A stretch of DNA of 42,134 nt from Aquibium carbonis (GCF_003970795.1 NZ_RWKW01000014.1:1-42134); one strand, 5' to 3'. Counted from the first letter of the stretch, positions 24,764 through 34,509 are shown. Program-made: numbers and translations. The notes: generated from the sequence alone by a model not told the origin.

Positions 24764-26176
24764 ATGCAGCAGGCGGAAATCGGACTGATCGGGCTCGGCG
24801 TCATGGGCTCGAACCTGGCGCTGAACATTGCCGAGAATGGATACCGCGTAGCGGTGTGGAACCGTACGACCGAGCGGACGAGCCGCTTCGTCGAGACGGC
24901 AGGCGCGCTCGCCGACATGATCGTACCCTGCGAGACGCTGGAAGACCTCGTCGCGGCAATCCGGCCGCCGCGGCCGATCATCCTGATGGTGCAGGCGGGT
25001 GCGGCCGTCGACGAGCAGATCGCGGCGCTGCGGCCGCTCTTGTCGGCCGACGACATCCTGATCGATGCCGGCAACGCCAATTTCCGCGACACGATGCGCC
25101 GATTTTCCGAGCTGGACGGTTCGAGCCTCACCTTCATCGGCATGGGCGTCTCGGGCGGCGAGGAAGGCGCGCGGCATGGCCCCTCCATCATGGTCGGTGG
25201 AACGCGGGCCTCCTGGCTGCGCGTCAAGGCCGTGCTGACCGCGATCTCGGCGAAATATCAAGACGCGCCCTGTGTGGCGTGGCTCGGCACCGATGGCGCC
25301 GGGCATTTCGTCAAGACCATCCACAACGGCATCGAATATGCCGACATGCAGATGATCGCCGAAATCTACGGCATGCTGCGCGACGGAGCGCGGCTCGACA
25401 CCGACGCCATGGCGCGGCTGTTCGAGCGGTGGAACGGCGGGCGGCTGGAATCCTACCTGATCGAGATCACGGCCAAGGTGCTAACGGAGGCCGATCCCGC
25501 GACCGGCCGGCCGATGGTCGACGTGATCGTCGACAGCGCGGGCCAGAAAGGCACGGGGCGGTGGGCAGTTATCGAGGCGCAGATGATGGGCGTACCGGCA
25601 ACCGCGATCGAGGCGGCGGTGGCCGCGCGAGGTCTCTCAGCACTGATGGCCGAGCGCGGGGCCGCCGAGGCGCTCTACGGCACGCCGACGAAGGGTTTCG
25701 AGCGTGCCGAGGGGCGCAACGCGATCGACGACCTGGAACTCGCCCTGTTCGCCGGCAAGATCGCCGCTTACGCGCAGGGTTTCGCGGTGATGGAGGCGGC
25801 GTCGAAGGAATTCGACTGGGGCCTGCCGATGGCCACGATCGCCCGCATCTGGCGGGCCGGCTGCATCATCCGCTCGCAGTTCCTGGATACGATCGCCGAG
25901 GCCTTCGAGGACGGAGACGTCGCCAACCTGCTGGCGGCGCCGCGCTTCGTGGACCTGATGAAGGAGTCCGTGCCGGCGCTGCGCCGGACGGTTGCGCGGG
26001 CAGCGCTCGCCGGCATTCCGGTGCCGGCCCTTTCGGCGGCGCTCGCCTATTTCGATGCCTATCGCGCCGCGCGCGGCACCGCGAACCTGATACAGGCGCA
26101 GCGCGATTTCTTCGGCGCGCATGGATTCGAGCGGATCGACGCATCGGGCGCACATCACGGGCCGTGGGGCGGCTGA
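24764..26176 (+). CDS. gnd: 6-phosphogluconate dehydrogenase, decarboxylating
   Basis: 470-residue Gnd-type enzyme, oxidising 6-phosphogluconate to ribulose 5-phosphate. It shows the Rossmann loop IGLIGLGVMGSNLALNIAEN, the NR motif for NADP (VWNRTTERTSRF), GVSGGEEGARHGPSIMVGG, catalytic Lys in GAGHFVKTIHNGIEYADMQM, and the C-terminal tail QAQRDFFGAHGFERIDASG followed by AHHGPWGG. Length is that of canonical Gnd. It lies 120 bp behind kdgF and may feed sugar acids into the pentose phosphate pathway, or be the housekeeping copy recruited here; a second copy elsewhere cannot be excluded. Confidence 0.92.
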   Translation: MQQAEIGLIGLGVMGSNLALNIAENGYRVAVWNRTTERTSRFVETAGALADMIVPCETLEDLVAAIRPPRPIILMVQAGAAVDEQIAALRPLLSADDILIDAGNANFRDTMRRFSELDGSSLTFIGMGVSGGEEGARHGPSIMVGGTRASWLRVKAVLTAISAKYQDAPCVAWLGTDGAGHFVKTIHNGIEYADMQMIAEIYGMLRDGARLDTDAMARLFERWNGGRLESYLIEITAKVLTEADPATGRPMVDVIVDSAGQKGTGRWAVIEAQMMGVPATAIEAAVAARGLSALMAERGAAEALYGTPTKGFERAEGRNAIDDLELALFAGKIAAYAQGFAVMEAASKEFDWGLPMATIARIWRAGCIIRSQFLDTIAEAFEDGDVANLLAAPRFVDLMKESVPALRRTVARAALAGIPVPALSAALAYFDAYRAARGTANLIQAQRDFFGAHGFERIDASGAHHGPWGG

Positions 26177-26214
26177 GCCGTCGGTTCATTCCGAGAGCAT
26201 CAGAGGGAGGCCGC

Positions 26215-27273
<1,059 letters not shown>

Positions 27274-27326
27274 CCCCCTTCGGCGGCGCGACGGGGCCGG
27301 AACGCCGATCCTGTCTTGCGCCACAA

Positions 27327-27344
27327 ATCTGTAACGTTACAGAT
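27327..27344. promoter_or_regulatory. 18-bp perfect palindrome, LacI-type operator, before xynB
   Basis: ATCTGTAACGTTACAGAT is perfectly self-complementary with a central CG, the hallmark of LacI/GalR-family operators. It lies 32 bp upstream of the xynB start. No LacI-family gene is in the window (the local regulator is GntR-type), so a distant regulator is implied. xynB is probably controlled separately from the uronate genes. Confidence 0.65.
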
Positions 27345-27375
27345 GGCGTCGTCATCTGGAGGAAGAAAGCAAGCC

Positions 27376-28986
27376 ATGATCCGCAACCCGATCCTGCCGG
27401 GCTTCAACCCGGACCCCTCGATCTGCCGCGTCGGCGGCGACTTCTTCATCGCCACCTCGACCTTCGAGTGGTATCCGGGCGTGCAGATCCACCACTCGAC
27501 CGACCTAGTGAACTGGCGACTGGTGACGCGGCCCCTCACCCGCGCGAGCCAGCTCGACATGCGCGGAAACCCGGATTCGGGCGGCATCTGGGCGCCTTGC
27601 CTCAGCCATGCCGACGGGCTGTTCTGGCTGGTCTACACCGACGTGAAGCGGCTGGAGGGCAACTTCAAGGACGCGCACAACTACATCGTCACCGCGCCGT
27701 CGATCGAGGGGCCGTGGTCGGACCCTGTCTACGTCAATTCGAGCGGCTTCGACCCGTCGCTGTTCCATGACGACCACGGGAAGAAGTGGTTCCTGAACAT
27801 GCAGTGGTGCCACGTGTCGAACGGCGTCGGCGGCAGCCCCAAGCACCCGTCCTTCGACGGCATTCTCATGCAGGAGTATCACGCGGAAGCCGGACAACTC
27901 GTCGGGCCGATCCGCAACATCTTCGCCGGAAGCCCGCACGGGCTGGTCGAGGGGCCGCATCTCTTCAAGCGAAACGGCTGGTACTACCTCACCACCGCCG
28001 AGGGCGGCACGGGTTACGACCATGCCGTCACCATGGCGCGCTCGCGCGACATCGCTGGCCCCTACGAACTGCACCCCGACATCCATTTGATCACCGCCAA
28101 GGACGCGCCCGACGCGCCGTTGCAGCGCAACGGCCACGGCCAGATCGTCGAGATGGCGGACGGGACGGTCTACCATACGCATCTGTGCTCGCGGCCCCTG
28201 CCCGGCACGCGGCGCTCGCCGCTCGGGCGCGAGACGGCGATCCAGAAATGCGTCTGGGGCGAGGACGGCTGGCTGCGGCTGGTTCATGGCGGCCTGGTGC
28301 CGGCGCTCGAGGTCGAGGCGCCGGCCGGCGCGCCGACGCCGGTCGTTCGTCCAGCCGTTCGCCATGATTTCGACGAGCCGGCGCTGCCCCTCGACTTCCA
28401 GTGGCTGCGCACGCCGCTGCCCGAGCGCCTGTTTTCGCTTGCAGAGCGGCCTGGACACCTCAGGCTCTTCGGGCGCGAGTCGATCGGCAGCTGGTTCGAG
28501 CAGGCGCTGGTGGCGCGGCGGCAGGAAGACTGGGATTTCGACGCCGAGACGGCGGTGGCGTTTGCACCAGAGACCTACCAGCAGGCCGCCGGGCTGGTGC
28601 ACTATTACAACCGGCACAAGTTCCACTTCCTCGCCGTCACCTTCCATCCTGGCAAGGGTCGCGTGCTCCAGATCATGTCTTGCCTCGGCGACTGGCAGAA
28701 CGGCCGCCTGACCTTCGGGCTGGATGAGCCGTTGACGATCGGCGGGGACGGTCCCGTCGGTCTGGCCGCCGAGGTTCGGGGGGCGGCGCTGCGCTTCCGC
28801 TACAGGCTGGGCGCGGCGGACTGGACGGACATCGGCGAGGTTCTCGACGCCAGCCTGATCTCCGACGAAGGGGGCCGCGGAGAGCACGCGTCCTTCACCG
28901 GCGCCTTCGTGGGCATGGCCGCCTTCGACACCAGCGGCCGGGCAAGACCGGCCGATTTCGACAGCTTCACCTATACGCCCCGGTAG
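27376..28986 (+). CDS. xynB: GH43 beta-xylosidase
   Basis: Glycoside hydrolase family 43 enzyme releasing xylose from xylo-oligosaccharides. The five-bladed propeller domain carries the catalytic acids: general base Asp in NPILPGFNPDPSICRVG, the pKa-modulating Asp in SSGFDPSLFHDDHGKKWFL, and general acid Glu in GLVEGPHLFKRNGWYYLTTA. A C-terminal beta-sandwich (about residues 330 to 536, including YYNRHKFHFLAVTF) is the usual GH43_C2 domain. There is no signal peptide, so it acts on imported oligosaccharides. AGGAAG precedes ATG 27376. Length 536 is normal. It links the cluster to glucuronoxylan use. Confidence 0.93.
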   Translation: MIRNPILPGFNPDPSICRVGGDFFIATSTFEWYPGVQIHHSTDLVNWRLVTRPLTRASQLDMRGNPDSGGIWAPCLSHADGLFWLVYTDVKRLEGNFKDAHNYIVTAPSIEGPWSDPVYVNSSGFDPSLFHDDHGKKWFLNMQWCHVSNGVGGSPKHPSFDGILMQEYHAEAGQLVGPIRNIFAGSPHGLVEGPHLFKRNGWYYLTTAEGGTGYDHAVTMARSRDIAGPYELHPDIHLITAKDAPDAPLQRNGHGQIVEMADGTVYHTHLCSRPLPGTRRSPLGRETAIQKCVWGEDGWLRLVHGGLVPALEVEAPAGAPTPVVRPAVRHDFDEPALPLDFQWLRTPLPERLFSLAERPGHLRLFGRESIGSWFEQALVARRQEDWDFDAETAVAFAPETYQQAAGLVHYYNRHKFHFLAVTFHPGKGRVLQIMSCLGDWQNGRLTFGLDEPLTIGGDGPVGLAAEVRGAALRFRYRLGAADWTDIGEVLDASLISDEGGRGEHASFTGAFVGMAAFDTSGRARPADFDSFTYTPR

Positions 28987-29070
28987 GCAACGTTCTTCAT
29001 GTTTCCTGCTTGTGCTTGATCTTGCGACCGATCGGGTTAACCTGTCGGCTTGTTGGAGATGGGAGGCAGC

Positions 29071-29352
29071 ATGTTGAGGAAGTTCGTTTTTGCGGCGGCC
29101 ATGGCCCTGATCGCCGCTCCCGCCTTCGCCCAACTGGCGGACGAGATGACCTGCAAGCAAGCCGTCACCTACTACGAGAAGCACGGCGTCATCCAGGTCA
29201 TCGCCAACGGCAAGTTCGCGGTGCCGGTGAAGGTCGGCGTTCCGGTTTCGCAGGCATCCACCCTCCAATGCGAGGGCGAGGGCCAGCAGCCCCGGGCCTA
29301 TACGGTGAGCACCCGGGATGCATGGCGCTGCACCATCGCGATGACCTGCTGA
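29071..29352 (+). CDS. Small secreted cysteine-containing protein (93 aa)
   Basis: Signal peptide MLRKFVFAAAMALIAAPAFA with probable cleavage after AFA (residue 20). The mature ~73 residues contain four cysteines (MTCKQA, LQCEGEG, WRCTIAMTC), probably forming two disulfides in the periplasm. Hydrophobic strands VIQVIANGKFAVPVKVGVPV suggest a small beta-rich fold. GGGAGG lies upstream of ATG 29071. It is an isolated gene between xynB and hmgA. No family is recognised; possibly a Rhizobiales-specific periplasmic protein. Confidence 0.65.
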   Translation: MLRKFVFAAAMALIAAPAFAQLADEMTCKQAVTYYEKHGVIQVIANGKFAVPVKVGVPVSQASTLQCEGEGQQPRAYTVSTRDAWRCTIAMTC

Positions 29353-29405
29353 GCGGACCCGTTCCGGCGCCAGACCCCGACCGGCCCTTGCCGCCGCGGT
29401 TGATA

Positions 29406-29425
29406 GTTACATTTTCAATGGTTAC
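29406..29425. promoter_or_regulatory. GTTAC direct repeat upstream of hmgA
   Basis: GTTAC occurs at 29406-29410 and 29421-29425, 15 bp apart, in the AT-rich part of the 128-bp gap ahead of hmgA. It could be a tandem regulator site or part of the promoter. Evidence is spacing and position only. Confidence 0.25.
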
Positions 29426-29480
29426 GAACGCAACGAATTGATCGGCAGGCGGTCCGACCGCCGGACGAGGGAGGCTTTCC

Positions 29481-30794
29481 GTGACCTTTGCCTACATGCC
29501 GGGCTTCGGCAACGACTTCGAAACCGAGACGCTGGCCGGCGCGCTGCCGCAGGGACGCAACTCGCCGCAACGCCCGGCCTACGGGCTCTATGCCGAACAG
29601 CTTTCAGGCTCGCCCTTCACCGCCCCGCGCGGCACCAATGAGCGCTCCTGGCTCTATCGCATCCGGCCTTCGGTGAAGCATCACGGCCGCTTTTCGGCCG
29701 CGACCTACCCGTTGTGGAAGTCGGCGCCGAACGCCGGCGACCACGACCTGCCGCTCGGCCAGCTGCGCTGGAACCCGGTGCCGATGCCGACGGAGCCGAC
29801 CGATTTCATTGCCGGGGTACGCACGGTTACCACGGCCGGCGACGTGTTCGGGCAAGCAGGCATGGCGGCGCACATCTACGTCGCCAATACCGACATGGTG
29901 GACGACCATTTCTTCAACGCCGATGGCGAGCTGATGGTGGTGCCGCAGGTGGGTGGCTTGCGCTTCGTGACCGAAATGGGCGTGATGGAAGTGCTGCCGG
30001 GCGAAATCTGCGTGTTGCCTCGCGGCCTCACTTTCAAGGTGGAGCTGATGGACGGCCCGGCCCGCGGCTACATGTGCGAGAACTACGGCGCCAAGTTCAC
30101 CCTGCCGGATCGCGGACCGATCGGCGCCAACTGCCTGGCCAACCCGCGCGATTTCAAGACGCCGGTCGCCTGGTATGAGGAAAAGGAAACGCCCTGCCGG
30201 CTGATCGTGAAGTGGTGCGGCGGCTTCCACGTCACCGGGATGGGGCATTCGCCGCTCGACGTGGTGGCCTGGCACGGCAATTACGCGCCGTACAAATACG
30301 ATCTGTCGACCTTCTCGCCGGTGGGCGCGATCCTGTTCGACCATCCCGATCCGTCGATCTTCACGGTGCTGACCGCGCCATCCGGCGAGGAAGGCACCGC
30401 CAACATCGACTTCGTGATCTTCCCGCCGCGCTGGATGGTGGCGGAAAACACGTTCCGCCCGCCCTGGTACCATCGCAACATCATGAGCGAGTTCATGGGG
30501 CTGATCCATGGCAAGTACGACGCCAAGGAGGAAGGCTTCGTGCCGGGCGGCATGAGCCTGCACAACATGATGCTGGCGCATGGTCCCGATGCAGACGGCT
30601 TCGACAAGGCGTCGCGGGCCGAACTGAAGCCGGTGAAGCTCGACCACACGATGGCGTTCATGTTCGAAACGCGCTTTCCGCAGCTCCTGACCCGCTACGC
30701 CGCCGAACTGGACACGCTGCAGGACAATTACGTGGACTGCTGGGACGGGCTGAAGAAGCGCTTCAACGGCACGATCGAGGGGGACTGGAGCTGA
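29481..30794 (+). CDS. hmgA: Homogentisate 1,2-dioxygenase
   Basis: HmgA opens the ring of homogentisate to maleylacetoacetate, the central step of tyrosine, phenylalanine and phenylacetate-type catabolism. The 437-residue protein is full-length: [57 protein letters not shown], and the iron ligands in [19 protein letters not shown] and [14 protein letters not shown]. It starts at GTG 29481 behind GAGGGAGG. hmgB (fumarylacetoacetase) and hmgC (isomerase) are not adjacent; instead an MBL protein and an FAD monooxygenase follow. Confidence 0.96.
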   Translation: MTFAYMPGFGNDFETETLAGALPQGRNSPQRPAYGLYAEQLSGSPFTAPRGTNERSWLYRIRPSVKHHGRFSAATYPLWKSAPNAGDHDLPLGQLRWNPVPMPTEPTDFIAGVRTVTTAGDVFGQAGMAAHIYVANTDMVDDHFFNADGELMVVPQVGGLRFVTEMGVMEVLPGEICVLPRGLTFKVELMDGPARGYMCENYGAKFTLPDRGPIGANCLANPRDFKTPVAWYEEKETPCRLIVKWCGGFHVTGMGHSPLDVVAWHGNYAPYKYDLSTFSPVGAILFDHPDPSIFTVLTAPSGEEGTANIDFVIFPPRWMVAENTFRPPWYHRNIMSEFMGLIHGKYDAKEEGFVPGGMSLHNMMLAHGPDADGFDKASRAELKPVKLDHTMAFMFETRFPQLLTRYAAELDTLQDNYVDCWDGLKKRFNGTIEGDWS

Positions 30795-30797
30795 TCC

Positions 30798-31026
30798 TTC
30801 GAGGCTCGCTGCACTCGCACCTCAGGATGAGGGGCGGAGGCTCGCCGCGTTCGCACACCCTGGATGAGGGTCGGCGCGTCCGCCTTCGCGATAGACGCAC
30901 CGTGGCGACGAGGATAGGGCGCTGAACACACAGCGAGGACGGTTCGCGCCAAGCGCCGGCTTCCCGGGGTGCGAGCCCTAACGACGCCCCGAACGGGGAC
31001 AAGACATTTGCGAGGCGAGCCTCGAA
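30798..31026. repeat. Intergenic repeat element bounded by 12-bp inverted repeats
   Basis: TTCGAGGCTCGC (30798-30809) and its exact inverse GCGAGCCTCGAA (31015-31026) bracket about 205 bp. Inside, two imperfect tandem units of about 36 bp (from 30802 and 30838) share AGGCTCGC, TCGCAC and GGATGAGGG. CTCAGGATGAGG-type sequences are familiar as dispersed intergenic repeats in Rhizobiales genomes. No reading frame is convincing. Confidence 0.55.
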
Positions 31027-31061
31027 CGACGCACGACCTGATTGAAAGCAAGGGAAGAGAC

Positions 31062-32012
31062 ATGGCCAAGCAATTCGCCTCCGCCGGAGACATGACCGAG
31101 AAGGAGATCTCCTTCACCGAGATCGGACGCGACCTGTGGGCCTTCACCGCCCAGGGCGACCCCAACACCGGCGTCATCATCGGCGACGATTCGGTGATGA
31201 TCGTCGACGCGCAGGCAACGCCCCGGCTCGCCAACAAGGTGATCGAGAAGATCCGCTCCGTCACGGACAAGCCGATCAAGTATGTCGTGCTGACCCACTA
31301 CCACGCCGTGCGCGTGCTCGGGGCCTCGGCCTATGGCGCGTCGGAGACGATCATGTCGGCCAAGGCGCGCGCCATGGTGGTGGAGCGCGGGCAGGAAGAC
31401 TGGGATTCCGAATTCGGCCGCTTCCCGCGCCTGTTCCAGGGGCACGAGTCCATTCCCGGCCTGACCTGGCCGACCATGACCTTCACCGACGCCATGACGC
31501 TGTTTCTCGGCAAGCGGCGCGTCGACCTGACGTTCCTCGGACGCGGCCATACGGCCGGCGACATCGTCGCCCACGTGCCGGATGCCAACGTGATGTTCAC
31601 CGGCGATCTCGTGGAATACCACTCGGCCTGCTATTGTGGCGACGCGCATTTCGCCGACTGGCCGGCGACGCTGGAGGCGATCCGCGCCTACGGGCTGGAC
31701 GCCATCGCGCCGGGACGCGGCGATGCACTGGTGGGCGAGGAGATGGTCAATTCCGCACTCGACAACACCGCCGACTTCGTTGCCTCGACATACCGGCCGA
31801 TCGCCCGCGTCGCGCAGGGCGGCGGTTCGCTGAAGGAGGCCTGGGACGCCTGCCGCGCGGCCTGCGACCCGAAGTTCGCTTCGTATGCGATCTACGAGCA
31901 CTGCCTGCCCTTCAACGTGGCGCGCGCCTATGACGAGGCGCTGGGCATCGACACGCCGCGCATCTGGACCGCCGAGCGCGACCAGCAGATGTGGGAGCGG
32001 CTGCAAGGCTGA
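31062..32012 (+). CDS. MBL-fold hydrolase-like protein with altered metal motif (316 aa)
   Basis: Metallo-beta-lactamase fold: VIIGDDSVMIVDAQATPRLA, the motif after YVVLTHYH, FLGRGHTAGDIVAHVPDAN and NVMFTGDLVEYHSACYCGD. The canonical HxHxDH reads HYHAVR (His79, His81, then Val83 and Arg84), so the two ligands of the second metal site are missing, while later His and Asp ligands remain. It is probably a mononuclear or non-hydrolytic variant. AGGGAAGAG lies before ATG 31062. It stands between hmgA and the FAD monooxygenase on the same strand, suggesting a role in aromatic breakdown; the substrate is unknown. Confidence 0.82.
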   Translation: MAKQFASAGDMTEKEISFTEIGRDLWAFTAQGDPNTGVIIGDDSVMIVDAQATPRLANKVIEKIRSVTDKPIKYVVLTHYHAVRVLGASAYGASETIMSAKARAMVVERGQEDWDSEFGRFPRLFQGHESIPGLTWPTMTFTDAMTLFLGKRRVDLTFLGRGHTAGDIVAHVPDANVMFTGDLVEYHSACYCGDAHFADWPATLEAIRAYGLDAIAPGRGDALVGEEMVNSALDNTADFVASTYRPIARVAQGGGSLKEAWDACRAACDPKFASYAIYEHCLPFNVARAYDEALGIDTPRIWTAERDQQMWERLQG

Positions 32013-32156
32013 AGCGCAGCCCGGGAGGAGCCGGATGGGCGGGGGATCAGGCAACAGATCGGGACCGGGGAGCATGGCCGGACCGGGCGGCAGGCGCTGC
32101 GTGGGCGGCATAGCCAGACGGAGCAACAGAGCCGGAGGGGGCGACGAACCTTCGCG

Positions 32157-32314
32157 CGCCGTCATCTTCGGGCTTGTCCCGAAGATCTGCCGTGCGTCGC
32201 CCATGGGACCCAACGGTCACTGCGCCGACCGCCTCGCCCATGCGCCGTACGGGGAGGTTTCGATCTACCGAGACCCGTCGGCAGATCCTCGGGACAAGCC
32301 CGAGGATGACGGCG
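32157..32314. repeat. Pair of inverted 36-bp palindromic repeats (RIME-like)
   Basis: The left arm (32157-32192) and the right arm (32279-32314) are inverted copies differing at two positions. Each arm is itself a hairpin: ATCTTCGGG-CTTGT-CCCGAAGAT on the left and ATCCTCGGG-ACAAG-CCCGAGGAT on the right, both perfect 9-bp stems. The two differences are a compensatory pair (T:A against C:G). The whole resembles rhizobial intergenic mosaic repeats. Confidence 0.7.
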
Positions 32315-32582
32315 TCGCGGGTTGGGTCACGTACTCATCCCATTCGGGACCGAGTTCGTCCCAGTTTTCTGGAAGTTCGAACTGGCCCTCGAAAGCACCG
32401 ACGCGCGGCAGCTTCGGCGCGGCGGGCGTTTCCGTTGCCGACAGTTCCGCCACCAGTTTCCCGTCGCGGGTGACTTCGATGCGTTCGCCGGCATCGGCGC
32501 GGCGCAGGAGTTCGCCGATGCGCGCCTCGGCCTCCTCTGCCGTCACGCGGATCGCGCTGGCCAGCCGTGCAGGCTCGTTCAT
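32265..32582 (-). CDS. Phd/YefM-type antitoxin, apparently orphan (105 aa)
   Basis: The core AEEAEARIGELLRRADAG followed by ERIEVTRDGKLVAELS is the PhdYeFM antitoxin DNA-binding fold, and the following FELPENWDELGPEWDEY segment is a toxin-binding-like tail. ATG 32582 gives a clean N-terminus MNEPARLASAIRVTA. No VapC, Doc or RelE-like toxin lies on either side: upstream is the divergent FAD monooxygenase, downstream the repeat pair. The last ~17 residues (ATPSSSGLSRGSADGSR) are encoded by the right repeat arm, so insertion of the repeat has rewritten the C-terminus and may have replaced the toxin gene. Confidence 0.72.
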   Translation of the reverse strand: MNEPARLASAIRVTAEEAEARIGELLRRADAGERIEVTRDGKLVAELSATETPAAPKLPRVGAFEGQFELPENWDELGPEWDEYVTQPATPSSSGLSRGSADGSR

Positions 32583-32663
32583 GGCAGACACCCTGTTTCG
32601 TCTCAATCTAAGCCAATCCGGGCCGGCCGACAAATCCGGCGCCCACCAGCCAGGATGCCTCTC

Positions 32664-34274
32664 ATGACCCGCATCTTCGAGACGCCGCTCTATCCCTACA
32701 CGCGCTCGCCCGACCAGGATGCGGCCGAGCCCAGGCGCCACACGGTGATCGTGGTCGGCGCGGGGCCCGTGGGGCTTGCCGCCGCCATCGATCTCGCCAT
32801 GAAGGACGTGCCGGTTGTGGTCCTCGACGACAACGACAAGGTGTCGTTCGGCTCGCGCGCCATCTGCTTTTCCAAGCGCACGCTGGAAATCCTCGACCGG
32901 CTGGGCGGCGACCCGGGCCTGGTCGAAAAGGGCGTGACCTGGAACCTGGGCAAGGTGTTCTTCGGCGACCGGCAGGTCTACGGTTTCAACCTGCTGCCCG
33001 AGGAAGGGCACAAGCGGCCGGCCTTCATCAATCTCCAGCAATATCATCTCGAGAAGTACCTGGTGGACCGGGTGACGGAACTGGCCGCCCAGGGCAAGCC
33101 GATCGAAATCCGCGGCGGCAGCCGGGTGACCGCCGTGGAGCGCCAGGCCAACGGCGTGACGCTGTCGGTCGAGACGCCGGACGGGCCCTACCGGCTGGCC
33201 GCCGACTGGCTGATCGCCTGCGACGGCGCCAACTCCCCCGTTCGCGCGATGCTCGGGCTCGATTTCGTCGGGCGCGTGTTCGAGGACAACTTCCTGATCG
33301 CCGACGTGAAGATGGAGGCCGAGTTCCCGACCGAGCGCTGGTTCTGGTTCGACCCGCCCTTCAACAAGGGTCAGTCGGCGCTGCTGCACAAGCAGCCCGA
33401 CGGCATCTGGCGCATCGACCTGCAGCTCGGCTGGAACATCGACAAGGACGAGGAGAAGAAGCCGGAGAAGGTGATCCCGCGGCTGAAGGCGATGCTGGGC
33501 GAGGACGTGGCCTTCGAGCTGGAATGGGTGTCGATCTACACCTTCCAGTGCCGCCGCATGGAGCGCTTCCGGCACGGGCCGGTGATCTTTGCGGGTGATT
33601 CCGCGCACCAGGTGTCGCCCTTCGGCGCGCGCGGGGCGAATTCCGGCATCCAGGACACCGACAATCTCGCCTGGAAGCTGAAGCTCGTCATCGACGGCGC
33701 AGCACCCGAGAGCCTGCTCGACAGCTACGATGTCGAGCGCGTCCACGGCGCCGACGAGAACATCCTCAACTCCACCCGCTCGACCGACTTCATCACGCCG
33801 AAATCGGAGACGAGCCGGCTGTTTCGCGATGCGGTGCTCGACCTGTCGGAGCGGTACGGCTTCGCCCGGCCGCTGGTGAATTCGGGGCGGCTGTCGGTGC
33901 CTTGCGCCTATGACGGCCTGCCGCTCAACGGACCGGACGCTGCAGGGCTCCCGGCGCGCACCCGGCCCGGCACGCCGGCCGCAGACGCCCCGGTGAAGGG
34001 CGGCTGGCTGAGCGACCGGCTGGGCGGCGGCTTCCGGCTGATGACGATCGACGCGGATGCGCCGGACCGGCTCGACTTCGACCAGATCGCGGTGGAGCGG
34101 ATCGCGCTGACGGCGGCCGACGATCCAAGCGGCATGCTGGCCGAGCGCTATCTCGGCTCGGCCGGAAGCGCGGTCTACCTGATGCGCCCCGACCAGCACG
34201 TGGCGGCGCGCTGGACCAATTACGACGCCGACGCCGTCGCGGCCGCGCTGGCCAGGGCCACCGGGCGCGCATGA
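32664..34274 (+). CDS. FAD-dependent aromatic monooxygenase (536 aa)
   Basis: Class A flavoprotein hydroxylase of the PheA/TfdB/MhpA group. Dinucleotide loop VIVVGAGPVGLAAAIDLA, the DG motif LIACDGANSPVRAM, and the GD motif IFAGDSAHQVSPFGARGANS followed by GIQDTDNLAWKL are intact; the C-terminal ~120 residues form a thioredoxin-like domain. ATG 32664 has AGG nine bases upstream; ATG 32655 is an alternative. Its stop overlaps the DUF2783 start. With hmgA nearby, it may make homogentisate from a hydroxyphenylacetate; 3-hydroxyphenylacetate 6-hydroxylase (MhaA) is the closest functional idea. This substrate is inference. Confidence 0.88.
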   Translation: MTRIFETPLYPYTRSPDQDAAEPRRHTVIVVGAGPVGLAAAIDLAMKDVPVVVLDDNDKVSFGSRAICFSKRTLEILDRLGGDPGLVEKGVTWNLGKVFFGDRQVYGFNLLPEEGHKRPAFINLQQYHLEKYLVDRVTELAAQGKPIEIRGGSRVTAVERQANGVTLSVETPDGPYRLAADWLIACDGANSPVRAMLGLDFVGRVFEDNFLIADVKMEAEFPTERWFWFDPPFNKGQSALLHKQPDGIWRIDLQLGWNIDKDEEKKPEKVIPRLKAMLGEDVAFELEWVSIYTFQCRRMERFRHGPVIFAGDSAHQVSPFGARGANSGIQDTDNLAWKLKLVIDGAAPESLLDSYDVERVHGADENILNSTRSTDFITPKSETSRLFRDAVLDLSERYGFARPLVNSGRLSVPCAYDGLPLNGPDAAGLPARTRPGTPAADAPVKGGWLSDRLGGGFRLMTIDADAPDRLDFDQIAVERIALTAADDPSGMLAERYLGSAGSAVYLMRPDQHVAARWTNYDADAVAAALARATGRA

Positions 34275-34477
34275 GGACCATGGACATGAACACGCTCGTC
34301 ACCACGCCCAACATTCCGCGCCCCGACGATTTCTACGCCGAGCTGCTGGCCCTGCACGAGGGGCTGAGCAAGGCGCAAAGCGACGCGGTGAACGCGCGGC
34401 TGATCCTCATCCTCGCCAACCACATCGGCGACCGGGCGGTGCTGTCGGAAGCGATGGCGGCTGCCCGGGACGGCTGA
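34271..34477 (+). CDS. DUF2783-family small protein (68 aa)
   Basis: A short soluble protein: TPNIPRPDDFYAELLALHEG, LSKAQSDAVNARLILILANH, IGDRAVLSEAMAAARDG. This matches the DUF2783 family of small Proteobacteria proteins. ATG 34271 overlaps the monooxygenase stop as ATGA, so the two are translated together in equimolar fashion. Predicted all-helical. The coupling and size recall MhaB, a small coupling protein of the two-component 3-hydroxyphenylacetate 6-hydroxylase. A role as partner of the FAD enzyme is inferred from overlap, not shown. Confidence 0.8.
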   Translation: MRTMDMNTLVTTPNIPRPDDFYAELLALHEGLSKAQSDAVNARLILILANHIGDRAVLSEAMAAARDG

Positions 34478-34509
34478 GCCCACCGCAGCACGGACGGCGC
34501 GCGAGATCA

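Noticed and set aside
32583-34199. Minus-strand 5' extension of the antitoxin gene across the monooxygenase
   Set aside because: It is antisense to a complete FAD monooxygenase; the antitoxin similarity begins at ATG 32582.
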